Of a stretch of DNA of 64,000 nucleotides, positions 7,679 through 16,639 are shown one piece after another (positions within the stretch are counted from its first letter, which is position 1; the number at the start of each line of letters is the position of its first letter). The position numbers were made by a program, and so were the translations under genes. The notes under the pieces are model-generated. The model saw only the letters and a list, made by a program, of their open reading frames with translations, was not told the origin of the DNA and made no database searches. Origin of the DNA: Oscillospiraceae bacterium (GTDB taxonomy: Bacteria > Bacillota > Clostridia > Oscillospirales > Ruminococcaceae); assembly GCA_028720105.1 (NCBI GenBank), contig JAQYLI010000017.1, positions 62,001-126,000 of the forward strand, read 5' to 3'.

Positions 7679-8410
7679 ATGCATACTGCGCCCGAAAAGA
7701 TCATAGATTTTCATACGCACATTCTGCCCGCCTTTGACGACGGCCCCGCCGACTGCCGCACCGCCGCGCAAATGCTTGTGAAGCTGTACGAGCAGGGAGT
7801 GACCCACGCAGTTTCAACCTCCCACTTTTACCGCTACGACGAAAGCATAGGGGATTTTCTTGCAAGAAGAGACAGGGCATACAGCGAGCTTTGCTCATAT
7901 CTTGCCGCAGAGAGGATAACCCACGTTCCCGAGATCATTCTCGGTGCAGAGGTATATTTCACCACCGCTCTTATAAACGACCCCGACCTTGAGAAGCTTT
8001 GTATAGGAAATACCGATTACATTCTTATCGAGCTGCCCTACACCCAGCTTACCCAGAACGTAAAGGACAGCTTCCGAAGCTTTGCCTCCTGCGGACGGGT
8101 GCGCCCCATACTCGCACATCTTGAGCGGTATGCCGCATATGCAGGTGAGGAAACACTTTTTGAGTTATTGGAGTCCGCTCCCGCACAGATAAACTGCGAG
8201 TCCGTTCTTTCCGCTCCCTCCTGCCGTCTTTCGGCAAAGCTGTTAAAAAGCGGCGGAGTTGCGGCTCTGGGCAGCGATTGTCACAATATGACCACCCGTG
8301 CTCCGAAATTTTCCGAAGCAAGAAAAAAGCTTTCACGAAAGATAGGCGCAGGGGTATTCACGGAACTGATGATGTCCTCGGCGGAGATACTTGAAAACGG
8401 TGATTTCTGA
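7679..8410 (+). CDS. PHP-domain tyrosine phosphatase (CpsB/YwqE-like)
   Basis: A 243-residue manganese-dependent phosphatase of the CpsB/YwqE/Wzb-PHP family, which dephosphorylates the tyrosine kinases that control capsule or exopolysaccharide synthesis. The metal motif DFHTHILPAFDDGP starts at about residue 10, a second histidine block is STSHFYRY near 47, and GSDCHN near 205 supplies late ligands. The ATG at 7679 is chosen because GAAAGGAG lies 10 bases upstream; an in-frame start at 7640 has no such site. No partner kinase or capsule genes are nearby. The next gene starts 61 bases on and probably shares the transcript. Confidence 0.85.
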   Translation: MHTAPEKIIDFHTHILPAFDDGPADCRTAAQMLVKLYEQGVTHAVSTSHFYRYDESIGDFLARRDRAYSELCSYLAAERITHVPEIILGAEVYFTTALINDPDLEKLCIGNTDYILIELPYTQLTQNVKDSFRSFASCGRVRPILAHLERYAAYAGEETLFELLESAPAQINCESVLSAPSCRLSAKLLKSGGVAALGSDCHNMTTRAPKFSEARKKLSRKIGAGVFTELMMSSAEILENGDF

Positions 8411-8471
8411 GCAGACAAAATTATCCTATCGACGCAGCAATATATACAGCACCCTAAAAGGAGGAATGAGT

Positions 8472-9413
8472 ATGATAAAATTTGCATCTGTATCTTCAAT
8501 AAACAGAGAAGCCAAAACCCCCGAAGGCTTCATAAAGCTTTCCGAGGACAATTATTCCGCATATATCGCAGAAGCGGCTCAGAGGGCTGTGCTGTCCGAA
8601 AAGCCCTTGATCCTGCTGTCGGGTCCCTCGGGGTCGGGAAAGACCTCTGCGGCGCTGAGACTGGAAAAATGCCTGAAAGAACAGGGACGTGCGGCTCACA
8701 CCCTGTCTATGGATAACTATTTTCTCCCCATAGACGAGAAAAGCGCAAAGGAGCTGCCCCGTGACGAGGACGGCAATATCGACCTTGAGTCTCCTCTCAG
8801 GCTCGATATCCCCCTGTTTTCCGAGCATCTTCGCAAGCTGGCTGCAGGCGAGGAATTTGATATGCCCCGTTTTGATTTTGCTACTCAGTCCAGAAGCGGC
8901 TCTGTAAAGATGTGCCGAAAGAGAAACGAGATCGTCATAATCGAGGGCATACACGCCTTAAACCCCACCGTAACGGGAGATACCCACAAATTTGCCCTGT
9001 GTATGTACGTTTCCGTCCGCACAAGACTGAAAGCCGCCGACGGAAGCCTTCTCCACCCGAGGCACATAAGGCTTATGCGCCGTCTCTGCCGCGACAAGCT
9101 TTTCAGGAAAAGGCAGTATGCGGAAAGCTTCAGAATGTTCGCCAGCGTTTCAAGGGGAGAGGACCTGTACATCACCCCCTACAAATCACGGGCAGATTTT
9201 GACATCGACACCTTTATTGCCTATGAAGCATCGGTTTACAAAAACTTCCTCCTTGAAGGGCTGACTGCACAGAAGGATAAGGAGCTGGCAAAGTTCCCCG
9301 CCTGTGAGGAGATACTGAAATTCTTAGGCGAGCTTGACCCCGTTGCACCCGAATATGTTCCCTCCGCTTCTATGATAAGAGAGTTCATAGGCGGCAGCGA
9401 ACTTAATTACTGA
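8472..9413 (+). CDS. Uridine kinase-like nucleoside kinase
   Basis: A 313-residue P-loop kinase of the uridine kinase/phosphoribulokinase group. Walker A GPSGSGKT is at residues 51-58, with SMDNYFLPIDE (the substrate-binding DxY/F block) near 82 and EGIHALNP near 165. Length and the extra N-terminal segment fit the Firmicutes uridine kinase-like proteins that in some species are fused to a TGS/threonyl-tRNA-synthetase-like part; that part is absent here. ATG 8472 is preferred over ATG 8466 because AAAAGGAGG ends 7 bases before 8472 but only 1 base before 8466. It follows the PHP gene and ends at the terminator 9424-9456. Confidence 0.85.
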   Translation: MIKFASVSSINREAKTPEGFIKLSEDNYSAYIAEAAQRAVLSEKPLILLSGPSGSGKTSAALRLEKCLKEQGRAAHTLSMDNYFLPIDEKSAKELPRDEDGNIDLESPLRLDIPLFSEHLRKLAAGEEFDMPRFDFATQSRSGSVKMCRKRNEIVIIEGIHALNPTVTGDTHKFALCMYVSVRTRLKAADGSLLHPRHIRLMRRLCRDKLFRKRQYAESFRMFASVSRGEDLYITPYKSRADFDIDTFIAYEASVYKNFLLEGLTAQKDKELAKFPACEEILKFLGELDPVAPEYVPSASMIREFIGGSELNY

Positions 9414-9423
9414 TACAAAAATG

Positions 9424-9456
9424 CGACCGCTTCGTTTGATGAAGCGGTCGATTTTT
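9424..9456. terminator. Bidirectional terminator between uridine-kinase-like gene and dnaJ
   Basis: CGACCGCTTC (9424-9433) pairs perfectly with GAAGCGGTCG (9441-9450). T-runs follow on the plus strand (ATTTTT) and on the minus strand (CATTTTT), so it can end transcription from both sides. Confidence 0.88.
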
Positions 9457-9458
9457 CG

Positions 9459-10619
9459 TTATATATCGCTTTTAAGTATATCCTTTACCTTGTCAAAGAA
9501 GCTTTTGCGCTTGTTGTAATTGCCTTCGCCCAGACTTTCCTCGAACTTTTTCAGAAGCTCCTTCTGATTTTTGTTAAGATTTTTGGGGACTTCCACATTA
9601 ACGGTAACGTACTGATCTCCCCTGTCGGAACGGTTGAGCCGCTTAACGCCCTTGCCTCTTATCCTAAATATAGTACCCGACTGAGTGCCCTCGGCAATGG
9701 TTATCTTGCCCTTGCCGTCAATGCAGGGTATCTCTATCTCGTCGCCAAGAACCGCCTGAGTGAAGGTGATAGGAACCTCGGTGCGGATATCGTAGCCGTC
9801 TCTCTCGAAAATGGGGTCGGGACGAACCTGAATTGTTACGTGCAGATCACCGTTGGGACCGCCGTTTGCGCCGCTGTGTCCCTGACCTCTTACCTGGAGC
9901 GTCTGACCGTCGTCAATGCCCGCAGGAATGGTAACTGTAACAGTCTTAGCCACAGAAACTCTGCCCGAACCGTGACACTTGGAGCAGGGATTTGTGATGA
10001 CCTTGCCCTTTCCGCCGCAGCGTGTGCAGGGGCGCTGTGAGGATATCATACCAAGCGGAGTGCGCTGAGCGGTCTTCACATAGCCCGTACCGCGGCACTC
10101 GGAGCAGGTCTCGGCAGATGAGCCTGCCGCCGCACCCGTACCTCCGCAGTCGGGACAGCTTTCCGTCCTGTTGACCTTGATGTCCACCTTTTTGCCGTTG
10201 CAGGCGTCCATAAAGTCAATAGTGGCATAGGTCTGAATGTCCTGACCTCTTCTGGGAGCGTTGGGATTTGAAGATCTGCCGCCGAAGCTGCTGCCGCCGA
10301 AGAAGGAGCTGAAAATATCGCCGATATCGCCCATATCTCCGAAGCCGCCAAATCCGCCGAATCCGCCGCCTCCCCCTGCGCCGTAACTCGGGTCAACGCC
10401 TGCAAAGCCGAACTGATCGTACTTAGCCTTTTTATCGGGGTCAGAGAGACATTCGTATGCCTCGTTGGCCTCTTTCATTTTCTCCTCGCACTCCTTGTCG
10501 TCGGGGTGGAGGTCGGGGTGGTATTTTTTAACGCAGGCACGGTATGCCTTTTTTATTTCATCGTCCGAAGCTCCCTTTGAAAGCCCCAGCACCTCATAAT
10601 AATCTCTCTTGTCAGCCAT
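9459..10619 (-). CDS. dnaJ: Chaperone DnaJ
   Basis: A 386-residue type I Hsp40 co-chaperone that delivers unfolded proteins to DnaK and stimulates its ATPase. J domain at residues 1-70 with the HPD loop near 32-34; Gly/Phe-rich linker about 75-125; zinc-binding region with four CxxCxGxG repeats (CPDCGGTG, CSECRGTG, CTRCGGKG, CSKCHGSG); then the C-terminal substrate domains. ATG 10619 is used because AAAGGA lies 11 bases upstream; an in-frame start at 10631 would touch that site. It is the last gene of the hrcA operon, separated from dnaK by 109 bases that contain a hairpin. Confidence 0.97.
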   Translation of the reverse strand: MADKRDYYEVLGLSKGASDDEIKKAYRACVKKYHPDLHPDDKECEEKMKEANEAYECLSDPDKKAKYDQFGFAGVDPSYGAGGGGGFGGFGGFGDMGDIGDIFSSFFGGSSFGGRSSNPNAPRRGQDIQTYATIDFMDACNGKKVDIKVNRTESCPDCGGTGAAAGSSAETCSECRGTGYVKTAQRTPLGMISSQRPCTRCGGKGKVITNPCSKCHGSGRVSVAKTVTVTIPAGIDDGQTLQVRGQGHSGANGGPNGDLHVTIQVRPDPIFERDGYDIRTEVPITFTQAVLGDEIEIPCIDGKGKITIAEGTQSGTIFRIRGKGVKRLNRSDRGDQYVTVNVEVPKNLNKNQKELLKKFEESLGEGNYNKRKSFFDKVKDILKSDI

Positions 10620-10678
10620 AAATATGACCATCCTTTCCGGAGAACGTTCAATTAAACCATTCTCTTAAAACCGACAAC

Positions 10679-10703
10679 AAGGGCGGAGAAAATGTCCGCC
10701 CTT
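10679..10703 (-). other. Intercistronic hairpin between dnaK and dnaJ
   Basis: AAGGGCGGA and TCCGCCCTT form a perfect 9-bp stem with a 7-base loop on the minus-strand RNA. No T-run follows, so it looks like a processing or stability element, or a partial attenuator lowering dnaJ relative to dnaK. Confidence 0.7.
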
Positions 10704-10728
10704 TGCCGCAAATCTGTAATGCCCGAAA

Positions 10729-12567
10729 TTATGACTCTGTAAATTCTGCGTCAACGAAGCCATCGTCATTGCCGCCGTTGGAAGCTCCGCCGTTATCCTG
10801 AGGAGCCTCGCCCTGAGCAGCCTGCTGTGCTGCGCCTGCTGCCTGGTAAACCTTGGAAGAAAGGTCATAAACAGCCTTCTGCAGCTCATCGGTCTTAGCC
10901 TTCATATCGGCAGTGTTGCCGCTCTCGATAGCCTTCTTGAGTTCATCTATCTTAGCCTGAATGGGAGCCTTGTCGGACTCGCTTACCTTGTCGCCGAAAT
11001 CGGTGAGAGCCTTTTCGCTCTGGAATACGAGGGACTCAGCCTGGTTCTTGATGTCAACCTCTTCCTTGCGCTTCTTGTCCTCTTCCGCATATCTCTCTGC
11101 TTCCTCAACAGCCTTGTCGATATCCTCCTTGGACATATTAGTGGAGGACTGGATAGTGATGTTCTGCTCCTTGCCTGTGCCAAGATCCTTTGCGGAAACG
11201 TGAACGATACCGTTGGAGTCGATGTCAAATGTTACCTCGATCTGAGGGATTCCTCTGGGTGCGGGAGCGATGCCGTCAAGACGGAACATACCCAGCTGCT
11301 TGTTGTCCTTGGCAAATTCTCTCTCGCCCTGGAGAACGTTGATATCAACAGCGGTCTGATTATCCGCAGCGGTGGAGAATACCATTGTGTGCTTGATGGG
11401 GATAGCCTTGTTTCTCTCGATCATCTTTGTGCAAACGCCGCCCATAGTCTCGATACCGAGGGAAAGAGGAGTTACATCACGGAGAACCACGCCTGTAACA
11501 TCGCCCTTGAGTACACCGCCCTGGAGAGCAGCACCGAGAGCAACGCACTCATCGGGATTGATTCCCTTGAAGGGCTCAGTACCCATAAACTTCTTTACAG
11601 CCTCCTGAACAGCAGGGATTCTTGAAGAACCGCCCACCATAAGCACCTTATGGATATCGGAGGGCTTGAGACCTGCATCGGCAAGAGCCTGCTTAACGGG
11701 GCCCATTGTGGACTCAACGAGATCGTGAGTCAGCTCGTCAAACTTAGCCTTTGTAAGAGTAAGCTCAAGGTGCTTGGGACCTGCAGCATCGGCAGTGATA
11801 TAGGGAAGGTTTATCATTGAGGTAGGAGTTGAAGAAAGCTCTATCTTGGACTTTTCAGCAGCCTCCTTAAGTCTCTGCATAGCCATCTTGTCGCCTGTAA
11901 GGTCGATACCGTCGGAAGCCTTGAAGGACTCGATCATCCAGTTGATGATACGCTGATCGAAATCATCGCCGCCCAGGTGATTGTTGCCTGCGGTAGCCTG
12001 AACGGTAGTTATTCCGCCGCCCATTTCAATGATGGAAACATCGAAGGTACCGCCGCCCAGGTCATAAACCATAACGATCTGGTCTTCTTCCTTGTCGATG
12101 CCATAGGAAAAGGCTGCGGCAGTAGGCTCGTTGATAATTCTCTTAACGTTAAGACCTGCGATCTGTCCTGCGTCCTTAGTAGCCTGACGCTGAGCGTCGG
12201 TGAAGTATGCGGGAACAGTGATAACAGCCTCTGTAACAGGCTCGCCAAGATATGCCTCAGCATCAGCCTTCAGCTTCTGGAGTATCATAGCGGATATTTC
12301 CTGAGGAGTGTACTTCTTGTCATCAATAGAAACCTTATAATCCTCACCCATATGACGCTTGATGGAGGAGATGGTTCTGTCTGCGTTTGTAACAGCCTGA
12401 CGCTTAGCCACCTGACCAACAAGTCTCTCGCCGGTCTTTGTGAAGCCTACAACGGAGGGAGTGGTTCTTGCGCCCTCGGAGTTTGCGATAACAACAGGGT
12501 TGCCGCCTTCCATAACTGCTACGCAGGAGTTAGTTGTACCAAGGTCGATACCAATGATCTTTGACAT
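10729..12567 (-). CDS. dnaK: Chaperone protein DnaK (Hsp70)
   Basis: A 612-residue Hsp70 chaperone. The nucleotide-binding domain begins [22 protein letters not shown]. The family signatures [12 protein letters not shown] and [12 protein letters not shown] are present, with a deletion near residue 75 typical of Gram-positive DnaK. The substrate-binding domain contains [13 protein letters not shown] at its start, and the C-terminal lid ends in a Gln/Ala/Gly-rich tail and EFTES. ATG 12567 follows AAAGGAAG; in-frame codons up to 12585 lie upstream of that site. It works with GrpE and DnaJ encoded in the same operon. Codon use is strongly biased, as expected for an abundant protein. Confidence 0.98.
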   Translation of the reverse strand: MSKIIGIDLGTTNSCVAVMEGGNPVVIANSEGARTTPSVVGFTKTGERLVGQVAKRQAVTNADRTISSIKRHMGEDYKVSIDDKKYTPQEISAMILQKLKADAEAYLGEPVTEAVITVPAYFTDAQRQATKDAGQIAGLNVKRIINEPTAAAFSYGIDKEEDQIVMVYDLGGGTFDVSIIEMGGGITTVQATAGNNHLGGDDFDQRIINWMIESFKASDGIDLTGDKMAMQRLKEAAEKSKIELSSTPTSMINLPYITADAAGPKHLELTLTKAKFDELTHDLVESTMGPVKQALADAGLKPSDIHKVLMVGGSSRIPAVQEAVKKFMGTEPFKGINPDECVALGAALQGGVLKGDVTGVVLRDVTPLSLGIETMGGVCTKMIERNKAIPIKHTMVFSTAADNQTAVDINVLQGEREFAKDNKQLGMFRLDGIAPAPRGIPQIEVTFDIDSNGIVHVSAKDLGTGKEQNITIQSSTNMSKEDIDKAVEEAERYAEEDKKRKEEVDIKNQAESLVFQSEKALTDFGDKVSESDKAPIQAKIDELKKAIESGNTADMKAKTDELQKAVYDLSSKVYQAAGAAQQAAQGEAPQDNGGASNGGNDDGFVDAEFTES

Positions 12568-12629
12568 AAAAATTCTTCCTTTCAAAATGTGGATTTGTTC
12601 TTTTTATTTTTCCTGATATAAGGGAAATT

Positions 12630-13250
12630 TTACGGATTAGCCACCGTCACCATTGCGTGGCGGATAACCTTTTTGCCTAAGGTGTAGCCCTTTTGCAGAA
12701 CTGCCGCAACGGTGTTCTCGCCTAAATTTTCGTCCTCGCAGCTGCTTACCGCATTGTGAAGATTGGGGTCAAAGGGCTGACCCACAGCGTTTATCTCCGA
12801 AACGCCCAGCTTCTCAAGAATGGTAAGATACTGCTTGAATATCATATCAATGCCCTTCTTGAACTGCTCGTCGGAACATTCGGCAGACGCTGCTCTTTCA
12901 AAGTTGTCGATAACTCCCAGGACTTCGGTAACGGTCTTCATAAGAGCGTTGTCATAAGCGTCCTGCTTTTCCTTGAGGGAGCGTGTGCGGTAGTTGTAAT
13001 ACTCGGCGTCAAGGCGGAGATATTTTTCCTTTTCGTCCGCCAGCTCTTTTTTAAGGCTTTCTACCTCTGCCGCAAGCTTTTCCTCGGCTGTAGGCTCGGG
13101 AGCCGCTTCTTCCGCAGGCTTATCGGCATTTTCGGTGTTTGATGTCTCAGAAGCTGTTTCCTCTGCCGCAGGAGCCTCCTGTTCAGCCGTTTCCTGCTTT
13201 GCAGTGACCTCCTCGGTATTATCTGTCTGCTTTTCCTTTTCTTCTGCCAT
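12630..13250 (-). CDS. grpE: Nucleotide exchange factor GrpE
   Basis: A 206-residue cofactor that promotes ADP release from DnaK. A long acidic, low-complexity N-terminal part (residues 1-60, rich in Glu, Ala and Thr) is followed by a coiled coil (about 60-120: AEVESLKKELADEKEKYLRL) and a C-terminal beta domain containing GVSEINAVGQPFDPNLHNAV and the final VIRHAMVTVANP. Start at 13250 has AAAGGATG upstream. It begins 9 bases after hrcA ends and is followed by dnaK 62 bases on, the usual Firmicutes order. Confidence 0.96.
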   Translation of the reverse strand: MAEEKEKQTDNTEEVTAKQETAEQEAPAAEETASETSNTENADKPAEEAAPEPTAEEKLAAEVESLKKELADEKEKYLRLDAEYYNYRTRSLKEKQDAYDNALMKTVTEVLGVIDNFERAASAECSDEQFKKGIDMIFKQYLTILEKLGVSEINAVGQPFDPNLHNAVSSCEDENLGENTVAAVLQKGYTLGKKVIRHAMVTVANP

Positions 13251-13259
13251 TTTTATATA

Positions 13260-14324
13260 TCATCCTTTCTGTCCGTCGTCTTTCGTTTCCAGCACGGGAG
13301 GGAAGACCTCGGAGTCCTCCGAAAGCAGCTCGCTTATCCTGTCGGTCATATACTCGATGTAAGGTATCACCTTCGCATAATCGAGTCTCAGAGGACCGAT
13401 AAGTCCCAGCGAACCCGCCGTCCGCTTGCCCTTTTTAATGGGGGAAACGATCATACTCGAATTGCCGATAACGAAGCCGCCGTCCTCTCCGAACAGGACT
13501 TTCAGCTCGCTGAAGCTGTCGTCTAAGAGCTTTGAAAACTCGTTTTTCTGTTCAAAGAATTTGATAACGTCGCCTGCTTCGATATCGTTTCGCTTTAAAA
13601 GGTTCTTTTCGCCGCTGACGTGAACGTCGCTCTGCATAAAGCCCTTTGCAAGCTCTCTTATCCCCTTCATAAGAGGAGAAAGAGTGACGGTATATGCACC
13701 CATCGCCTCGGCAAGACGTTCCAGCGTTTCGTCCGAAAGGCTGTCAACGCTCATACCGCTGAGGTTTTTGGTCATATATTCATTGAAAAACGCAAGCTGC
13801 TCGTGAGTAAGGTCAAGCTCAAGCCTGCAAACCTTGTTCTGAATACTGCCCGAGGAGGTTATCATCAGCAGCACATACATATGCTTTCCCGTGGGAACAG
13901 CATCGACCTTTGCAATTACCGAAAACTGGGGAGCGCAGTTTGAAACCACCGCCGCACAGTCGGTTATCTCCGCCAGAGCCCTTGTGGCATTGTCTATGAG
14001 AGCCTCTTCGGAGGAGAAATCCTCGCCGATAGCTTCGTCAAGCATTGCCTTTTCATCGTCCGACAGCGCCCTTTTGGGCATAAGCGTTTCGATATATAGC
14101 TTATAGCCGCTGTAGGTGGGGATACGCCCTGCAGAGGTGTGAGGCTGCTCTAAGAAGCCCAGCTGCTCGAGCATTGCCATATCGTTTCTGATAGTGGCGG
14201 AGGAAACCCGTATATCGGGTAGAGCGGCAATGGTTTTCGAGCCCACAGGCTCTCCTGTCCGGATATATTCATCAACAACAGCAGCCAGTATTCTGAGCTT
14301 TCTTTCGTCCAGCAGGATCATCAT
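13260..14324 (-). CDS. hrcA: Heat-inducible transcription repressor HrcA
   Basis: A 354-residue repressor that binds CIRCE operators and shuts off class I heat-shock genes; its activity depends on GroEL in studied bacteria. The N-terminal winged helix has RKLRILAAVVDEYIRTGEPV and VSSATIRNDMAMLEQLGFLE, and the remaining GAF-like and dimer domains end in LGLIGPLRLDYAKVIPYIEY. Two adjacent ATG codons (14324, 14321) are both possible; AGGA lies 5 or 8 bases upstream. It heads the operon, downstream of two CIRCE-type elements (14357-14383 and 14434-14460), so it controls its own synthesis. Confidence 0.97.
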   Translation of the reverse strand: MMILLDERKLRILAAVVDEYIRTGEPVGSKTIAALPDIRVSSATIRNDMAMLEQLGFLEQPHTSAGRIPTYSGYKLYIETLMPKRALSDDEKAMLDEAIGEDFSSEEALIDNATRALAEITDCAAVVSNCAPQFSVIAKVDAVPTGKHMYVLLMITSSGSIQNKVCRLELDLTHEQLAFFNEYMTKNLSGMSVDSLSDETLERLAEAMGAYTVTLSPLMKGIRELAKGFMQSDVHVSGEKNLLKRNDIEAGDVIKFFEQKNEFSKLLDDSFSELKVLFGEDGGFVIGNSSMIVSPIKKGKRTAGSLGLIGPLRLDYAKVIPYIEYMTDRISELLSEDSEVFPPVLETKDDGQKG

Positions 14325-14356
14325 CCTCTTCCTTTAGCACTTTGATCGTCATTCTG

Positions 14357-14383
14357 TTAGCACTCATTCTTCTTGAGTGCTAA
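14357..14383 (-). promoter_or_regulatory. CIRCE operator (perfect)
   Basis: TTAGCACTC (14357-14365), nine bases, GAGTGCTAA (14375-14383): an exact match to the CIRCE consensus. It overlaps the predicted transcription start of the hrcA operon, so HrcA bound here would block RNA polymerase. Confidence 0.97.
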
Positions 14384-14387
14384 TTAT

Positions 14388-14415
14388 ATTATACACCATT
14401 TTTCCGACTTGTCAA
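14388..14415 (-). promoter_or_regulatory. Sigma-A promoter of the hrcA-grpE-dnaK-dnaJ operon
   Basis: TTGACA (14410-14415) and TATAAT (14388-14393) on the minus strand with a 16-base spacer. It is bracketed by the two CIRCE-type elements. Confidence 0.85.
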
Positions 14416-14433
14416 GGGGTTTTGAAAAAAAAT

Positions 14434-14460
14434 TTAGCAAATTCACTCAGAGAGTGCTAA
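14434..14460 (-). promoter_or_regulatory. Second, degenerate CIRCE-like element
   Basis: TTAGCAAAT (14434-14442), nine bases, GAGTGCTAA (14452-14460). The spacing is the same as in true CIRCE, the right half is perfect and the left half matches 6 of 9. It lies just upstream of the -35 box. Confidence 0.75.
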
Positions 14461-14527
14461 AACGGGCATAATTTTGTGCCGCAAAGCATTATTATACGTA
14501 AATTTCCCACGGTTATTTATAAAAAAA

Positions 14528-14553
14528 GCCGATCACGCACCATTGCGACCGGC
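14528..14553 (-). terminator. Terminator after the CYTH gene
   Basis: On the minus strand GCCGGTCGC and GCGTGATCGGC pair with a small bulge, then a run of seven T. Confidence 0.7.
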
Positions 14554-14580
14554 ATAAAAAACAATATAACATCAGACTGC

Positions 14581-15078
14581 CTATTCCTCGGGGAAACAGC
14601 CGTTTTTGGCAAGAGAGGCGTTTGAATAGCGCTTATCCCCCGTAACCTCCCTGATAATTTCGGCAAAGGGCGGGAAATATATCTCCTGCTTTTCATCGGA
14701 AAGCTCCAGCTCCATTGAAGCAAGTTCGTCCGAAAAGGGATAGCTGTCTATCTCGAACCGCTGGGAATTGTAATTCAGGATATGCCTTGTTTTTATAATG
14801 GGAACAAGGTCGGGGTCCGCTTCGCTGCGCAGGACTTCGTATTCCTCACGGGATATTTCCCGCTCGTTCTCCTCACGGGTGGAGGCGGAGAGAAAGCGCT
14901 TTTCGGTGTAAAAATATTTTGCACAGCCCTTAGCGGTCATTGAGCGGACGCGCCGCTGTATGGAGGGGTCTGTCTTTACAAGATATGTCTGCACAATGTC
15001 CGTTTTCTCGGAGCATTTATCAAAAAGCTCAGCTGTCTGACGGATAAGGAATTTCCGCTCTATTTCAAGAGGTATCAT
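14581..15078 (-). CDS. CYTH domain protein (triphosphate tunnel metalloenzyme)
   Basis: A 165-residue CYTH/TTM protein, a family that hydrolyses triphosphates (tripolyphosphate or thiamine triphosphate) or makes cAMP in a few lineages. The defining ExExK motif appears at the very start (MIPLEIERKFLI). Basic strands such as QRRVRSM and the acidic MELELSD complete the tunnel pattern. ATG 15078 is chosen because the ExExK motif follows at once. AAGGA lies about 12 bases upstream, a little far. A longer frame reaching 15315 would run across the divergent ktrB promoter, so it is rejected. The substrate is not known. Confidence 0.85.
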   Translation of the reverse strand: MIPLEIERKFLIRQTAELFDKCSEKTDIVQTYLVKTDPSIQRRVRSMTAKGCAKYFYTEKRFLSASTREENEREISREEYEVLRSEADPDLVPIIKTRHILNYNSQRFEIDSYPFSDELASMELELSDEKQEIYFPPFAEIIREVTGDKRYSNASLAKNGCFPEE

Positions 15079-15160
15079 CTGAGGGTCACTGTCCTTTCTT
15101 GCAGGTTTGCTGTCTACCGATATTATACATTTATTATACATTAAAACTATGAATTTATAA

Positions 15161-15189
15161 TTGACAAAAAACATACCTTGTGCTAAAAT
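15161..15189 (+). promoter_or_regulatory. Sigma-A promoter of ktrB-ktrA
   Basis: Perfect TTGACA (15161-15166), 17-base spacer, TAAAAT (15184-15189) with an extended TG. No c-di-AMP riboswitch-like element is visible between it and the ATG. Confidence 0.8.
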
Positions 15190-15237
15190 AAATGTGTATC
15201 TTTTTATTGTATCTTTAAAATCTGAAAGGACGTTCAT

Positions 15238-16620
15238 ATGGGAAAACTCGGGGACATTATAAAGGGTATAAAAAGCGGAAAAAAGCTGAGGATAAATAAG
15301 CTTTCCTCCGCTCATATAATCGCATTCGGCTATCTGGCGATAATTCTTCTGGGAACGCTGCTGCTTATGCTTCCCGTTTCATCAAAAGGGGAAACGCCCC
15401 GTTTCCTTGACGCAATGTTCACTGCCACCTCTGCCACCTGCGTAACGGGGCTTGCAGTGTTTGATACGTATACCCAGTGGTCGGTTTTCGGGCAGATAGT
15501 CATTATCCTGATGATACAGATAGGCGGTCTGGGCTTTATGACCATAATATCCCTGGCGGCAATGGCTACGGGAAGAAAGATAGGTCTGAAAGAAAGAAGC
15601 GTGCTTCAGGACAGCGTTAACGGTATGCAGCTTGCAGGCATTGTCCGAATGGTGAAAAGGATAGCTCTGGGAACATTTATCTTTGAGGGTATCGGAGCGG
15701 TGCTGCTTGCGGTGCGGTTTATCCCGAAAATGGGAGCACCCGAGGGTATCGGAAACGCAGTGTTTATGTCCATATCCGCATTCTGCAACGCAGGCTTTGA
15801 TTTAAACGGAAAATACGGGGAATACTCTTCCCTCTGCGAATTTGTCTCAGACCCGCTTGTGGTCATCACAATAAGTATGCTTGTGCTTATCGGCGGAATA
15901 GGATTTTCGGTGTGGGACGACATTGCCAAAAACAAGCTTAAATTCTCGGCTTACAGGCTCCACAGCAAGCTTGCTCTGGTCATCACGGCAGTGCTTACCG
16001 TTATGGGAACGGCTCTGTTCTTCCTTTTTGAGAGGGAGCATACCAATGCGGGAGCAGGGATATGGCAGAGCCTTTTAAATTCCTTCTTTGACTCGGTAAC
16101 TCCCAGAACGGCAGGCTTCAATACCGTTGATACGGCGGCTCTCAGCCCTGCAGGCACCATACTTACCATCATCTATATGTTCATAGGCGGAAGCCCCGGC
16201 TCCACCGCAGGCGGCGTTAAGACCGTCACCGTTGCGGTGCTGGTATTTGCGGCAATTGCAAGTATGAAAAACAGCGAGGACATTGACGTTTTCGGCAGAC
16301 GTCTTGAGGAGGATATCACCGCAAAGGCATTGACGGTCATTGCCATAAACCTGTTCATAGTTTTCACGGGTATCCTCTGCATAAGCGGCGCACAGCCCGA
16401 GCTTTCGCTTAAAGACGTGGTTTTCGAGGGCTTTTCGGCAATAAATACCGTGGGTATGACTACGGGCATTACAAGAGATCTGATACCATTTTCAAGGGTG
16501 GTCATAATGCTCCTTATGTACTGCGGAAGAGTGGGCAGCGTTTCCTTTGCGCTTATTTTTACAAGGACTAAGAAATTCACGGGTGTTCACAATCCTGTGG
16601 AGCAGGTAAATGTGGGTTAA
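15238..16620 (+). CDS. ktrB: Potassium uptake protein KtrB/TrkH family
   Basis: A 460-residue membrane channel subunit for K+ uptake (Na+-dependent in studied KtrB). It has repeated M1-P-M2 units whose selectivity filters are visible as TSATCVTGLAV (about 63-73), SISAFCNAGFDLNG (about 180-193), DSVTPRTAGFNTVD and FSAINTVGMTTG. Each filter has the conserved glycine. The loop-like GGSPGSTAGGVKT lies near residue 320. ATG 15238 follows GAAAGGACG. The stop is 20 bases before ktrA, so the two are translated from one transcript. Function depends on the KtrA ring. Confidence 0.93.
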   Translation: MGKLGDIIKGIKSGKKLRINKLSSAHIIAFGYLAIILLGTLLLMLPVSSKGETPRFLDAMFTATSATCVTGLAVFDTYTQWSVFGQIVIILMIQIGGLGFMTIISLAAMATGRKIGLKERSVLQDSVNGMQLAGIVRMVKRIALGTFIFEGIGAVLLAVRFIPKMGAPEGIGNAVFMSISAFCNAGFDLNGKYGEYSSLCEFVSDPLVVITISMLVLIGGIGFSVWDDIAKNKLKFSAYRLHSKLALVITAVLTVMGTALFFLFEREHTNAGAGIWQSLLNSFFDSVTPRTAGFNTVDTAALSPAGTILTIIYMFIGGSPGSTAGGVKTVTVAVLVFAAIASMKNSEDIDVFGRRLEEDITAKALTVIAINLFIVFTGILCISGAQPELSLKDVVFEGFSAINTVGMTTGITRDLIPFSRVVIMLLMYCGRVGSVSFALIFTRTKKFTGVHNPVEQVNVG

Positions 16621-16639
16621 TGAAAGGTTGGAAAAATTT

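Noticed and set aside
15190-15237. c-di-AMP riboswitch upstream of ktrB
   Set aside because: The leader from the promoter to the ATG is only about 45 bases, far too short for that aptamer.
14583-15315. Longer N-terminus for the CYTH protein
   Set aside because: The extra 79 residues would be read from the divergent ktrB promoter region, and the ExExK motif that defines the family follows the ATG at 15078.
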